A stretch of DNA of 57,357 bases. Origin: Actinomycetota bacterium. Lineage in GTDB: Bacteria > Actinomycetota > Actinomycetes > Propionibacteriales > Nocardioidaceae. The position numbers and the translations under genes were made by a program. The notes under the pieces are model-generated. The model was not told the origin of the DNA and did no database searches. It worked only from the letters and a program-made list of their open reading frames with translations. The stretch is from the NCBI GenBank assembly GCA_009701885.1, contig WLJH01000024.1:1-57357 (forward strand), in the 5' to 3' direction. Numbering within the stretch: position 1 is the first letter of the stretch; each line of letters starts with the position of its first letter. Below are positions 44,519 to 52,800 of this stretch, piece after piece.

Positions 44519-45024
44519 GCAGCACCGCCCTGCCGCTGCCGGTGCGCTTCGCGCTGCCCGACGACGCGTGGGCACCGGTGGACCCGGAGTCCCTCGGTGT
44601 CCGCAACGCCGCCTTCCTGGCCGTGCGTGACGCGGCCGCGGGGGAGTACCACCCCACGATCACTGTCTCCGGCGGGTGGCGCAGCGACGCCGCCAGCCTG
44701 GAGCAGATCGCCGACGAGTCGGTCGAGAAGCTGCGCGTCGAGGGCGCCGAGGAGGTCGAGCTGCTGCAGCGCCGGTCCCTGGGCACCGAGCACGCACCGG
44801 CGCTCACCCAGGCCGTCGGGGCCGTCGCCACGGTCGAGGGGCGCCGCCAGGACCTCCGCCAGGCCCAGGTCGTGCAGGGGCTGGTGGACGTCGAGGACCC
44901 CGCCCGCCGGGTCGTGATGATCTACACGCTCACCTGCACCTACCGGCAGTGGGAGCAGATGGTGCCGGAGTTCCAGGCGTTCATGGCCACCGTCGAGGTG
45001 GTCCCGCAGCAGCCCGGGTCGTAG
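44515..45024 (+). CDS. DcrB/LpqN-like alpha/beta protein, partner of the T7SS-signal protein
   Basis: 169 residues, no signal peptide. The pattern PLPVRFALPDDAWAPVDPESLG, PTITVSGGWRSDAASLEQIADESVEKLR, VQGLVDVEDPARRVVMIYTLTCTYRQWEQMVPEFQAFMATVEV is the DcrB/PsbP-type fold (LpqN, DUF1795). In T7SS loci proteins of this fold can be chaperones or immunity-like. GTG overlaps the preceding stop (GTGA), strongly implying joint function. Confidence 0.7.
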   Translation: MSSTALPLPVRFALPDDAWAPVDPESLGVRNAAFLAVRDAAAGEYHPTITVSGGWRSDAASLEQIADESVEKLRVEGAEEVELLQRRSLGTEHAPALTQAVGAVATVEGRRQDLRQAQVVQGLVDVEDPARRVVMIYTLTCTYRQWEQMVPEFQAFMATVEVVPQQPGS

Positions 45025-45032
45025 GCCGAGCC

Positions 45033-45575
45033 TCAGCCGAAGTAGCCGGTCAGGGCGAGGACCACGGTCAGCACGAGCCCGACGACCGCCCCGACGCCGA
45101 CCAGGCCCGCGGCCCACAGGCCGATCCGCTCCGCGCCGCCACGCCGCAGCTCCATGCCGAGCTGCTGGGCCACGCCGGTCACCAGGTCGCGGCCCTCCTC
45201 GGAGCCGAAGCGGAAGTCGGCCTGCACGCCGAAGCGGCCGTGCTCGTCGAAGGCCCAGACCTTCTGTGCCCCGAGCTCCTTGACCCGGCCGAGCTGGCGC
45301 TCGGCGGTGGCCGCGACCCGGGGCGTCCCGGCCACCCACTCGACGCTGCGCGCGTCGTCGGTGATCGTGTAGGTGCCGGGGGAGGGGACGGCCACGTGGT
45401 GCACGTAGACCTTGCTCAGCCCGGCCTTGTTGAACAGGCCGAACCATTGCGCGTCCACGACGTCGAGGGAGACGTCGAAGCCCTCGGCGGTCGGCGTGAC
45501 GACGTACGGCGTGCCCTCGGCAGCCTGCTGGACCCCTCGCATCAGCGCGGTGGCCTCCGGCGTCGGGGTGGTCAC
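45033..45575 (-). CDS. Tail-anchored membrane protein of unknown function
   Basis: 180 residues. A soluble beta-rich domain (VVTPTAEGFDVSLDVVDAQWFGLF, KVYVHHVAVPSPGTYTITDD) is followed by a helix and a single C-terminal membrane segment (LWAAGLVGVGAVVGLVLTVVLALTGYF). GTG at 45575 overlaps the stop of the lipoprotein gene (GTGA), so they form an operon. It is convergent with the DcrB-like gene. I do not recognise the family. Confidence 0.65.
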   Translation of the reverse strand: MTTPTPEATALMRGVQQAAEGTPYVVTPTAEGFDVSLDVVDAQWFGLFNKAGLSKVYVHHVAVPSPGTYTITDDARSVEWVAGTPRVAATAERQLGRVKELGAQKVWAFDEHGRFGVQADFRFGSEEGRDLVTGVAQQLGMELRRGGAERIGLWAAGLVGVGAVVGLVLTVVLALTGYFG

Positions 45576-46114
45576 GAGATCTCCTCGTCGACCTGCACGT
45601 CGAACTCGACCTCGGCCCCGTCGACCTCGGTGACGGTCACGGTCACGCCGAGCTCGTCGGATCCGGCGGTGAGCACGCAGCGCAGCTCCTCGCCGACCCG
45701 GCCGACCAGGTCGGCGGGGCAGGAGACGTCGTCGGGGGCGACCCCGACCTGCTCGGCCAGGCGCGCCGAGACCTGCTCCTCCACGGAGCTGCCCAGCAGC
45801 GTGGGTGCCACCTCGTAGGCGATGTCGGAGCCGTCGACCTCGGTGACCACCACCTCGACGGGGACCTGGTCGCCGTCGAGGGTGACCTCGCACCGCACCG
45901 ACTCCTCGACGGTGCCGGTGAGGTCGTCGGGGCAGCTGACCTCGGGCTCGGTGCCGACCTGGCCGGCCAGCGTCTGCGCGACGTCGCGCTCGAGGTCGGC
46001 ACGCTCGACCACCGGGGTGCCGCCGCAGCCGGCGAGCAGCAGGGCGGCGAGGCCCGTGCCGGCCGGCAGCAGGAGGGGGGTACGGGAGCGGGGAGCGGGG
46101 CGGGAGCGGCGCAC
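45572..46114 (-). CDS. Lipoprotein with two DUF4333 domains
   Basis: 180 residues from GTG at 46114: a basic start, hydrophobic stretch and lipobox LLLAGCGG with the lipidated Cys near 30. Then two homologous modules of about 70 residues: ERDVAQTLAGQVGTEPEVSCPDDLTGTVEESVRCEVTLDG and SARLAEQVGVAPDDVSCPADLVGRVGEELRCVLTAG, each with a Cys pair and VxVTVTEVDG strand. An ATG at 46147 would add 11 residues. DUF4333 proteins are actinobacterial cell-surface proteins of unknown role, often near secretion loci. Confidence 0.8.
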   Translation of the reverse strand: MRRSRPAPRSRTPLLLPAGTGLAALLLAGCGGTPVVERADLERDVAQTLAGQVGTEPEVSCPDDLTGTVEESVRCEVTLDGDQVPVEVVVTEVDGSDIAYEVAPTLLGSSVEEQVSARLAEQVGVAPDDVSCPADLVGRVGEELRCVLTAGSDELGVTVTVTEVDGAEVEFDVQVDEEIS

Positions 46115-46232
46115 GCACCCATGATGTCGTCGGGACAGGGGCGCCAAACCCCCTGACGAGGGCCGTCCGGCTGCGGCAGGGACGAAGGTCCCGACCTCGT
46201 CCGATCCCGTGAGGGGGACGGGTCCGGACCCC

Positions 46233-46238
46233 TACCGT
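46233..46238 (+). promoter_or_regulatory. Leaderless -10 (TACCGT) of the histidine kinase gene
   Basis: TACCGT, six bases, GTG at 46245. Confidence 0.5.
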
Positions 46239-46244
46239 CGTCTG

Positions 46245-48335
46245 GTGACCGATCCCGTGCCCGACCGTCCCGCGCGGCTGTCGCGCGTGCTGGCACTGGT
46301 GGTGGCGGCCATCGCCCTCTCGGTCCTGGTGGGGTGGGTCCTGCAGGTCGAGGTCCTGGTGACGGTGCTGCCCGGGCTCACGAGCATGAAGCTCATCACG
46401 GCCCTGTGCCTGCTGGCGCTCTCGGTCTCGACGGGCCGGCTGGTGCCCGGGCACCAGTGGTTCCCGGTGCCCGTCCTCGCCGTGACCCTCGTGACCCTGT
46501 CCGAGCACGTGAGCGGCGCCTCGCTGGGCATCGACGAGCTGCTGGTCGACGACTTCACCCACACCGCGGGCGCCAACCTCCCGGGGCGGATGGCGATCAC
46601 CACGGCGATCGCCCTGACGGCGCTCGCGGTCGCGTTGCTGACCCAGGACCGCGGCAGGGTCCGCACCCCCCAGGTCCTCTCGGCGCTCACCTTCGTCGTC
46701 GGCTTCGTGACCGTCCTGGGCTACGCCTACGGCGTCTCCTCGCTGTACGCCGTGGTCGCCTACTCCACGGTCGCGCTGCACACCGCCGTGGTGCTGGCGC
46801 TGCTCGCGGTCGCCGTGCTGGCCCGACAGCCGGGCGGCTGCGTGCCCTGGCTCCTCGAGGGCCGTGACCCCGGTGCCGTGGTGGGCCGGATGCTGGTCCC
46901 GATCGCCCTGCTGGGCCTGCCCTTGCTGGGCTCGCTGCGCCTGGCCGGGGAGCGGATCGGGTGGTACGACGGGGTGTTCGGCCTGGCCCTCATGGTGCTC
47001 GGCAGCGCGACGGTCATCGTGTCGCTCGCCCTCGTGGTCGGGCGCCGGCTCCAGGCGGTCGACCTGGCCCGCGAGAGCGCCCAGCTCGAGCTCGAGCGGC
47101 TGGTGGAGTCCCTGCGCGAGGGTCGCGACGAGGCATGGGCGCGGGCCGAGCGGATCGCGGTCGAGCTGGCCGAGGAGCGCGCGCGCTTCACCCGCAGCAT
47201 CGGACAGATCGACGACCAGTTCTGCACGCTCCGCGTCGACGCCCGCGGCCGCATCGGTGGCCACTTCGCGACACCGGACCCCGTCGGCCTGCTCAGCCCG
47301 GTCGTGGCCCGGCTCGTCGGCGCGCTGGACGGCCCCGCCCTGGACCCGGGCTCCGCGCGCACTCTGGACGTGGTCGCGGCCCAGGTGCGCGCGGGGCGCC
47401 CGGTGAACGTCGAGGTGCGGGTCCCCGGAGCCGACGGGCTGGTGCGGTGGGTCTGGCTGCGGGGGACCCCGCGGCGCGAGGGCGAGGACCTCTACGTCGA
47501 CCTCGTGGCCACCAACGTCGACGAGCGGCGCGCGCTGACCGACAAGCTCGAGGACGCCCTCGACGTGGCCCGTCGGCAGCGCGACGAGCTGGAGCAGGTC
47601 AACCGGCTCAAGGACGAGTTCGTGGCGATGGCCGGCCACGAGCTGCGCGGTCCGCTCGCGGTCATCAGCGGCAACCTCGAGCTCCTGGGCCTTATTGCGC
47701 CCTCGCCCGAGCAGGCCCGCTCGTTGGAGACCATCCGACGACGCGCAGAGGGCATGCAGGCCCTGGTCGACGACCTCTTCGACCTGGCCCGGTTGCGCTC
47801 GGGCGGGGTGTCGGTGGAGCCGGTCCAGGTCGTCGTCGACGCGGCCGTCCACGAGGTCGCCGCCGAGCTGGAGCCGGCCGCGCGCGCCGGCGAGGTGCGA
47901 CTGGAGGTCGCGGACACCGGACCGACCGGCCTGACGGCGTACTGCGACCCGAGGCGGCTGCACCAGATGCTGGCCAACCTGGTCGGCAACGCCGTGAAGT
48001 ACACCCCGCCCGGAGGTCAGGTGCGGCTCGCGGTGGAGGAGGCCGGCGACCGCGTGCGCATCGAGGTGCTCGACACCGGGATCGGCGTGGCGGAGGCCGA
48101 CCTGCCGCACCTGTTCGAGAAGTTCTACCGCGCCAGCAGCGCCCGCGAGGGGCAGCTGCCCGGCACCGGCCTGGGGCTGGCCGTCACCCATGCGCTCGCC
48201 GAGGCGCAGGGCGGCAGCGTGCGCGCGGAGCGGCGCGAGGGCGGCGGCATGCGCTTCGTCCTGGAGCTGCCGCGGCACGACCCCGACGCGCTGGCCGGGG
48301 CGCCGGCGCTCGGGACCTCCGTCCCCCGGCCCTGA
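46245..48335 (+). CDS. Membrane sensor histidine kinase
   Basis: 696 residues. Eight or so membrane segments in residues 12-265 form a MASE-like sensor; a coiled coil (about 270-320, LELERLVESLREGRDEAWARAERIAVELAEERARF) leads to a PAS-like domain (about 320-430). The kinase core has the phosphoryl-accepting H465 in GHELRGPLAVISGNLE, N box NLVGNAVKYTPPGG, G1 DTGIGVAEADLPHLF and G2 GTGLGLAV. A small gene and a receiver-only regulator follow about 100 bp on and may be its partners. GTG with leaderless -10. Confidence 0.9.
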   Translation: MTDPVPDRPARLSRVLALVVAAIALSVLVGWVLQVEVLVTVLPGLTSMKLITALCLLALSVSTGRLVPGHQWFPVPVLAVTLVTLSEHVSGASLGIDELLVDDFTHTAGANLPGRMAITTAIALTALAVALLTQDRGRVRTPQVLSALTFVVGFVTVLGYAYGVSSLYAVVAYSTVALHTAVVLALLAVAVLARQPGGCVPWLLEGRDPGAVVGRMLVPIALLGLPLLGSLRLAGERIGWYDGVFGLALMVLGSATVIVSLALVVGRRLQAVDLARESAQLELERLVESLREGRDEAWARAERIAVELAEERARFTRSIGQIDDQFCTLRVDARGRIGGHFATPDPVGLLSPVVARLVGALDGPALDPGSARTLDVVAAQVRAGRPVNVEVRVPGADGLVRWVWLRGTPRREGEDLYVDLVATNVDERRALTDKLEDALDVARRQRDELEQVNRLKDEFVAMAGHELRGPLAVISGNLELLGLIAPSPEQARSLETIRRRAEGMQALVDDLFDLARLRSGGVSVEPVQVVVDAAVHEVAAELEPAARAGEVRLEVADTGPTGLTAYCDPRRLHQMLANLVGNAVKYTPPGGQVRLAVEEAGDRVRIEVLDTGIGVAEADLPHLFEKFYRASSAREGQLPGTGLGLAVTHALAEAQGGSVRAERREGGGMRFVLELPRHDPDALAGAPALGTSVPRP

Positions 48336-48430
48336 AGGACACGTGAAGATCTCGCTCGACTCCTGGGAGCCCCTGAGGACCCGGCCGATCCTGAGGGGGA
48401 AGCCGAATCCGTCCCCACCCAGGAGCCCTC

Positions 48431-48775
48431 ATGATCATCGCGGACCTTCCCCTCGCTGATGCCGACCTGCACGGGTACGACGGGATCGACGTCCCCCACC
48501 ACCGGATCGCGACCAGCGACCCGCTGGAGCCGGGCCAGCTCCTCGTCGTGCGGACGCTGGACGGCGTGTGCCGCTGCGCCGAGGTGGTCGGCCTGGGGTT
48601 CACTCCCACCGACACCGTCTACGAGCTGCGCCTCGGTGTGCCGATGTCCGGAGAGGTGGTCCGCACCCTCACCCAGCGCCGGCCGGCACCCCGGCGCTGG
48701 GTGAGCGACGCCGACCTGGTGGGGATGCTCGTGGACTGCGGGCGCGTGCAGCGCCGCACGGAGCGTGTGTCGTGA
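48431..48775 (+). CDS. Small unknown protein between kinase and response regulator
   Basis: 114 residues. MIIADLPLADADLHGYDGIDVPHH, a beta barrel-like middle (GQLLVVRTLDGVCRCAEVVGLGF, VYELRLGVPM) and a helical end (DADLVGMLVDCGRVQRR). CRC could bind metal. ATG has CAGGAG upstream. Its stop overlaps the response-regulator start by GTGA, so it may belong to the signalling pathway. Family not recognised. Confidence 0.65.
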   Translation: MIIADLPLADADLHGYDGIDVPHHRIATSDPLEPGQLLVVRTLDGVCRCAEVVGLGFTPTDTVYELRLGVPMSGEVVRTLTQRRPAPRRWVSDADLVGMLVDCGRVQRRTERVS

Positions 48776-49176
48776 ACCAGGACGGCGCCCCGATCCTCCT
48801 CGTCGCCGAGGACGACCCCGACCTGCTGGAGCTGCTCGTCGCCGCCTTGCGGATGACCGGTCACGAGGTCCTCGCCGCCCGCGACGGGATGCAGGCGCTG
48901 GCGCTGCTGCGCTCGCGCCCGATCGACCTGGCGGTGCTCGACGTCCTGATGCCCCGGATGACCGGGCTCGAGGTGGTGCGCGAGGTGCGGTCCGATCGCA
49001 GCATCGACCAGCCGGTGCTGCTCATGCTCTCGGCGCTGTGCAGCCGCAGCGACGTGCGTGCCGGTCTGATCGCCGGCGCCGACGACTACCTCGCCAAGCC
49101 GTTCGACCTCGGCGAGCTCATCGACCGGGTCGACGTGCTCCTCACCGAACGGGCGGTGTCGGTCCCGTCGATCTGA
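48772..49176 (+). CDS. Single-domain response regulator
   Basis: 134 residues, receiver domain only. E13-D14-D15 acidic cluster, phosphoacceptor D57 (AVLDVLMPRMTGLEV), S87 (LMLSAL) and K109 (YLAKPFDLGEL) are in place. No output domain follows, so it probably relays to another protein, as CheY or Spo0F do. It is coupled to the small upstream gene. Its 3' end overlaps the convergent symporter gene by 35 bp. Confidence 0.92.
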   Translation: MNQDGAPILLVAEDDPDLLELLVAALRMTGHEVLAARDGMQALALLRSRPIDLAVLDVLMPRMTGLEVVREVRSDRSIDQPVLLMLSALCSRSDVRAGLIAGADDYLAKPFDLGELIDRVDVLLTERAVSVPSI

Positions 49177-50170
49177 CGCGCTCGCCCGGGCGGTCGTCCG
49201 AGCGAGCACTCCGGCGTCGCCACCAGGTCGCCAGGGCCAGCCCCGTCGCCACGTCCCAGAACCCCCAGAGGGCGGCGACCAGGGCGACCCCGCCGTACTC
49301 CGGGAAGAAGCTGATCGCCAGCACCAGCGCCAGCGCGGTGTTGCGGACGCCCACCTCCAGGGTCACCGCGCGACGGGCGGCCGCCGGGATGCGGCAGGCG
49401 AGCGCGACCGCGAAGCCGACCGCCAGGGACATGGCGTTCTGGGCGACGACGGCCGGGCCCACCTCGAGGAGGTACGCCGCGGAGCCGGACAGGTTGGAGG
49501 CCAGCCCGCCCACGCCGATGAGCAGGAGCATCACCAGCACGGTCGGCTCGACCAGGGGCCGCAGCCGACCGGCGACCCGGGGCAGTGTCCGCGCCACGAG
49601 GATGCCGGCCGCGAAGGGTGCCACGATCAGCAGCAGCACCTCGAGCAGGACCTCCAGCGGCGAGAGGTCCACGGAGTCCAGCACCTGGCTGGCCTGGGGC
49701 GAGCGGGAGGCCCAGAAGGTCAGCGCCACGGGGGTCACGACCGCCGCCAAGGCACTGGACAGCGTGGTCAGCGAGACCGAGAGGGCCACGTCTCCGTGGG
49801 CGCGGTGGGTGAGCAGGTTCGACATCGAGCCGGCCGGTCCGGAGACCACCAGCAGCATGCCGAGGGCGATCGAGGGGGCGAGGTCGAAGGCTGCGACCAG
49901 CACCAGCGTGAGCGCCGGCACCAGCACGAACTGGGCGAGCGTCACCGCGGCGAAGACGACCGGACGGCGGGCGACGTCGCGCAGGTCCTCGGTGCGCACG
50001 TCGAGCGCGATCCCCAGCAGCAGCAGGGCGATCATCGCCTTGATCGCGAGGTCGAAGCCGCCGCTGATCCCCAGGCTGAAGGAGTCGATGCCCGTCGGTC
50101 CGGTCGTGCCGGAGGCCGGTGCGGAGGCGGCCCCCAGGTGGTGGGCGAGGGTCGCGCCGACGAGGGTCAC
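49142..50170 (-). CDS. Bile acid:sodium symporter (BASS) family transporter
   Basis: 342 residues with nine or ten membrane segments: GGFDLAIKAMIALLLLGIALDVRTEDLRDV, RPVVFAAVTLAQFVLVPALTLVLV, the crossover-type GMLLVVSGPAGSMSNLLTHRAHGDVALSVSLT (GPAG..SN, the Na+-site motif of BASS), then EVGVRNTALALVLAISFF near the end. It imports organic anions, possibly bile acids or steroids, with Na+. A KstR-like box lies nine bases upstream of the GTG at 50170, so steroid control is plausible. Basic Arg/Ser/Asp-rich C-tail. Confidence 0.88.
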   Translation of the reverse strand: MTLVGATLAHHLGAASAPASGTTGPTGIDSFSLGISGGFDLAIKAMIALLLLGIALDVRTEDLRDVARRPVVFAAVTLAQFVLVPALTLVLVAAFDLAPSIALGMLLVVSGPAGSMSNLLTHRAHGDVALSVSLTTLSSALAAVVTPVALTFWASRSPQASQVLDSVDLSPLEVLLEVLLLIVAPFAAGILVARTLPRVAGRLRPLVEPTVLVMLLLIGVGGLASNLSGSAAYLLEVGPAVVAQNAMSLAVGFAVALACRIPAAARRAVTLEVGVRNTALALVLAISFFPEYGGVALVAALWGFWDVATGLALATWWRRRSARSDDRPGERVRSTGPTPPVR

Positions 50171-50178
50171 CGGTGCAT

Positions 50179-50192
50179 GAGAACACGTTCCA
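50179..50192. promoter_or_regulatory. KstR-like operator 2
   Basis: GAGAACACGTTCCA, a KstR-type site that matches operator 1 (41713) at 13 of 14 bases, with identical flanking GCAT. It stands nine bases before the symporter start and would block its promoter. Confidence 0.65.
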
Positions 50193-50264
50193 GCGCGCCA
50201 CGGAGGGAATCCGGCGGCCCCACCCGGGACGTCGTGCGGGACGCGTCGCCGGGACCGACGCGCC

Positions 50265-51437
50265 TCAGGGTGACTCGGTCGTGTCGTTGCGCACGTGCCT
50301 CGGGCCGGTGTGCGGGCCGGTGGTCCGGTCGTCCGCGGTGTCGTCCCGGGCGTCGTCCGGTCCGTCCTGCTCAGCCTGGTCGTCGGCCCCGCGCGACTCG
50401 CGCAGCGCCCGGCCGCGGGCGACGTCCTCGCGGTGCTTGGCCTCGGCCTTCTCGATGCCGCGGGTGTCACGCGGCGGCAGCAGCAGCCGCTCCTCGGCCG
50501 GCAGACCGGCCTGCAGCTCGCGACCGCGTTCGAGCTCGGAGTCGAGCTCGGCGCCGAAGAGCAGCGCGAGGTTGGTGATCCACAGCCACAGCAGGAAGAC
50601 GATGACGCCGGCCAGTGAGCCGTAGGTGCGGTCGTAGCTGGAGAACTGCGACACGTAGAGGCCGAAGGCGGCCGAGGCCAGCACCCAGACCAGGATCGCC
50701 AGGGCCGCACCGACGGAGATCCAGCGGAACCGCGGCTGCTGCACGTTGGGGACGGCGTAGTAGAGGATCGCCACCATCGCCACGACGGCGGCCAGCATCA
50801 CCGGCCACTTCGCCACGGCCCAGGCCAGCTGCGCGGTGCTGCCCAGGCCGACCTGGTCCCCGACGGCCTCCGCCGCAGGGCCGGTGAGCACCAGGCCCAC
50901 GAGCACGAGGGCGGCCAGGACGACCTCCACCAGGGTCACCAGCAGCATCCAGGGGCGCAGCTTCCAGATCGGCCGACCCTCGCCGATCTCGTGCATCCGG
51001 TTCATGGCACGACCAAAGGACCCGACGTACCCCGAGGCCGACCACAGGGCGCCGAGCAGACCGACCACCAGGCCGAGTCCTGCCGTGTCGGTGGCCGAGA
51101 GCTCGAGCAGGGTCGGCTCGAGGGTGTCGGCGACCGAGCCGGCACCGAGGTCGCGGAGCACCTCGAGGACCGTGCGGGCGGCCTCGTCGCCCTGCCCCAC
51201 GAGCCCGACCAGGCTCATCAGCGCGATCATCGCCGGGAACAGCGCCAGCACGGCGTAGTAGGTCAGTGCCGCCGCGATGTCGGTGCACTGGTCCTTGCTG
51301 AACTCCCGGCCGGTCTTGCGCAGGACGTAGAGCCAGGACCGCCTCGTCAGGTCGTCGGGGGAGTCCGGCTTCGCCGGGTGGTCGGCATCGGGGCGCTGCT
51401 CCAGGGCCGTGCTCGTGCCGGACGCTCGCGTGCTCAT
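50265..51437 (-). CDS. YihY/BrkB-family membrane protein
   Basis: 390 residues. The YihY core has six membrane segments: FSKDQCTDIAAALTYYAVLALFPAMIALMSLVG, LGLVVGLLGALWSASGYVGSFGRAMNRMHEI, WMLLVTLVEVVLAALVLVGLVL, PVMLAAVVAMVAILYYAVPNV, ISVGAALAILVWVLASAAFGLYVSQF and GSLAGVIVFLLWLWITNLALLFGAELDSE. The C-terminal about 80 residues are highly charged and disordered. The family is not characterised biochemically; it is no ribonuclease BN. ATG at 51437. Confidence 0.88.
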   Translation of the reverse strand: MSTRASGTSTALEQRPDADHPAKPDSPDDLTRRSWLYVLRKTGREFSKDQCTDIAAALTYYAVLALFPAMIALMSLVGLVGQGDEAARTVLEVLRDLGAGSVADTLEPTLLELSATDTAGLGLVVGLLGALWSASGYVGSFGRAMNRMHEIGEGRPIWKLRPWMLLVTLVEVVLAALVLVGLVLTGPAAEAVGDQVGLGSTAQLAWAVAKWPVMLAAVVAMVAILYYAVPNVQQPRFRWISVGAALAILVWVLASAAFGLYVSQFSSYDRTYGSLAGVIVFLLWLWITNLALLFGAELDSELERGRELQAGLPAEERLLLPPRDTRGIEKAEAKHREDVARGRALRESRGADDQAEQDGPDDARDDTADDRTTGPHTGPRHVRNDTTESP

Positions 51438-51603
51438 GACTCGGGCGGTGCCCGCTCGCGGTCGTGCCCACGCCACCCCTCCGGGCGGCCGGACGGACCG
51501 AACGGGTGACTGGTCCCCTTGAGCACGCACGTACTTTCGAGTTCAACCATCCCGACGACTCGGCGTCGCAGGACAGGCGCCGACCCGACCCCCTGGAGCG
51601 CGC

Positions 51604-52596
51604 ATGTCCCACCTCCCCGCCCGCCGCACCCGCCCTGCTCGTCGTAGACCCCTCGCTGCGGCCCTGACCGCCACGCTGACCGCGACCCTGGGCGCCGGGG
51701 TGCTCACCGCCGGCCTGCTCAGCCCCGCCTCGGCCGAGCCGAAGGGGAACTTCCCCGAGACCTTCGCCTTGCCCGACGGCTTCCAGCCCGAGGGCATCAC
51801 CATCTCCGGTCGCTTCGCGTGGTTCGGCTCGCGCCTCGACGGCGACGTCTACCGCGCCGACCTGCGCACCGGTGAGGGGGAGCGGATCAGCGAGGGTCCG
51901 GGTACGGCCTCGGTCGGCCTGAAGGTCGACGACCGGCGCCGTCTCTTCATCGCCGGCGGCCCGGCCGGCACGGCCCGCGTCGTCGACGGCACCACCGGTG
52001 AGCTGCTGGCCGACTACACCCTCAACACCGGCGCGAGCTTCGTCAACGACGTGGTGCTGACCGAGGACGCCGCGTGGTTCACCGACTCCCAGGCGCCCGT
52101 CCTGCACGTGCTCCCGCTGGGCGAGGACGGTGCGCTGCCGACCCAGGCCGAGGTCCGCCAGGTCCCGCTCACCGGTGACTGGCAGCAGGTCGAGGGCTTC
52201 AACGCCAACGGCCTGACCCTCACCCCCGACGGCCGCGGCCTGCTGGTCGTCAACTCCACCAGCGGCCTGCTCTACCGCGTCGACCCGACCACGGGCGTCG
52301 CGACCGAGGTCGACCTGGGCGGCACCTCGCTCACCAACGGCGACGGCATGCTCCTGCAGGGCCGCACGCTGTACGTCGTCCGGAACCGCGACAACGTCGT
52401 CACCGTCCTGCGGATGAAGCCCGACGGGCTGGCCGGTGAGCGCATCGGCGCCATCACCGACAGCGACTTCGACGTGCCCACGACCGTCGCCCGCAAGGGC
52501 CAGCGGCTCTACCTGCCCAACGCCCGCTTCAGCACGCCGCCGACCCCCGAGACGACCTACGACGTCGTCAAGGTGTCGGCCAAGAGCGTGCGCTGA
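51604..52596 (+). CDS. Secreted SMP-30/NHL-like beta-propeller protein
   Basis: 330 residues. Signal peptide with a twin-Arg-like start (RRTRPARRRPLAAALTATLTATLGAGVLTAGLLSPASA, cleavage about 44), then a six-bladed propeller of short motifs (PEGITISGRFAWFGSRLDGDVYRADL, LKVDDRRRLFIAGG, FVNDVVLTEDAAWFTDSQ, NANGLTLTPDGRGLLVVNSTSGLLYRVDPTTG). SMP-30/gluconolactonase relatives bind Ca/Zn via Glu and Asn/Asp at the centre; PEG and NDV match these positions. Actinobacterial members are often mislabelled superoxide dismutase. ATG with CTGGAG upstream, terminator behind. Confidence 0.85.
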   Translation: MSHLPARRTRPARRRPLAAALTATLTATLGAGVLTAGLLSPASAEPKGNFPETFALPDGFQPEGITISGRFAWFGSRLDGDVYRADLRTGEGERISEGPGTASVGLKVDDRRRLFIAGGPAGTARVVDGTTGELLADYTLNTGASFVNDVVLTEDAAWFTDSQAPVLHVLPLGEDGALPTQAEVRQVPLTGDWQQVEGFNANGLTLTPDGRGLLVVNSTSGLLYRVDPTTGVATEVDLGGTSLTNGDGMLLQGRTLYVVRNRDNVVTVLRMKPDGLAGERIGAITDSDFDVPTTVARKGQRLYLPNARFSTPPTPETTYDVVKVSAKSVR

Positions 52597-52615
52597 GGGC
52601 CTGCACCGAGACCGC

Positions 52616-52649
52616 GGGTCCGCGCGTCCGTGGGGGGACGCGCGGGCCC
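52616..52649 (+). terminator. Hairpin terminator
   Basis: Fourteen-base arms (52616-52629 and 52636-52649) with one G-T pair and a six-base loop, 20 bp behind the propeller gene. Confidence 0.7.
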
Positions 52650-52800
52650 GTGCCGGCCCCGCTCCGGCCCTCGGAGCAGGGCGTCGACACCCATCCCCCG
52701 GCCGGGACGAGATCGCATGACCTCACCCCGGCGAGCTTGATCGCCCCGCAAGACTGGTGATCCTTCAACTACCCGTCATCGACTCGGGAGACGGATCCAC

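Noticed and set aside
45033..48278. A 1081-residue minus-strand frame opposite the histidine kinase
   Set aside because: Only its last 180 codons (45033-45575) are real and have their own GTG; the rest mirrors the kinase.
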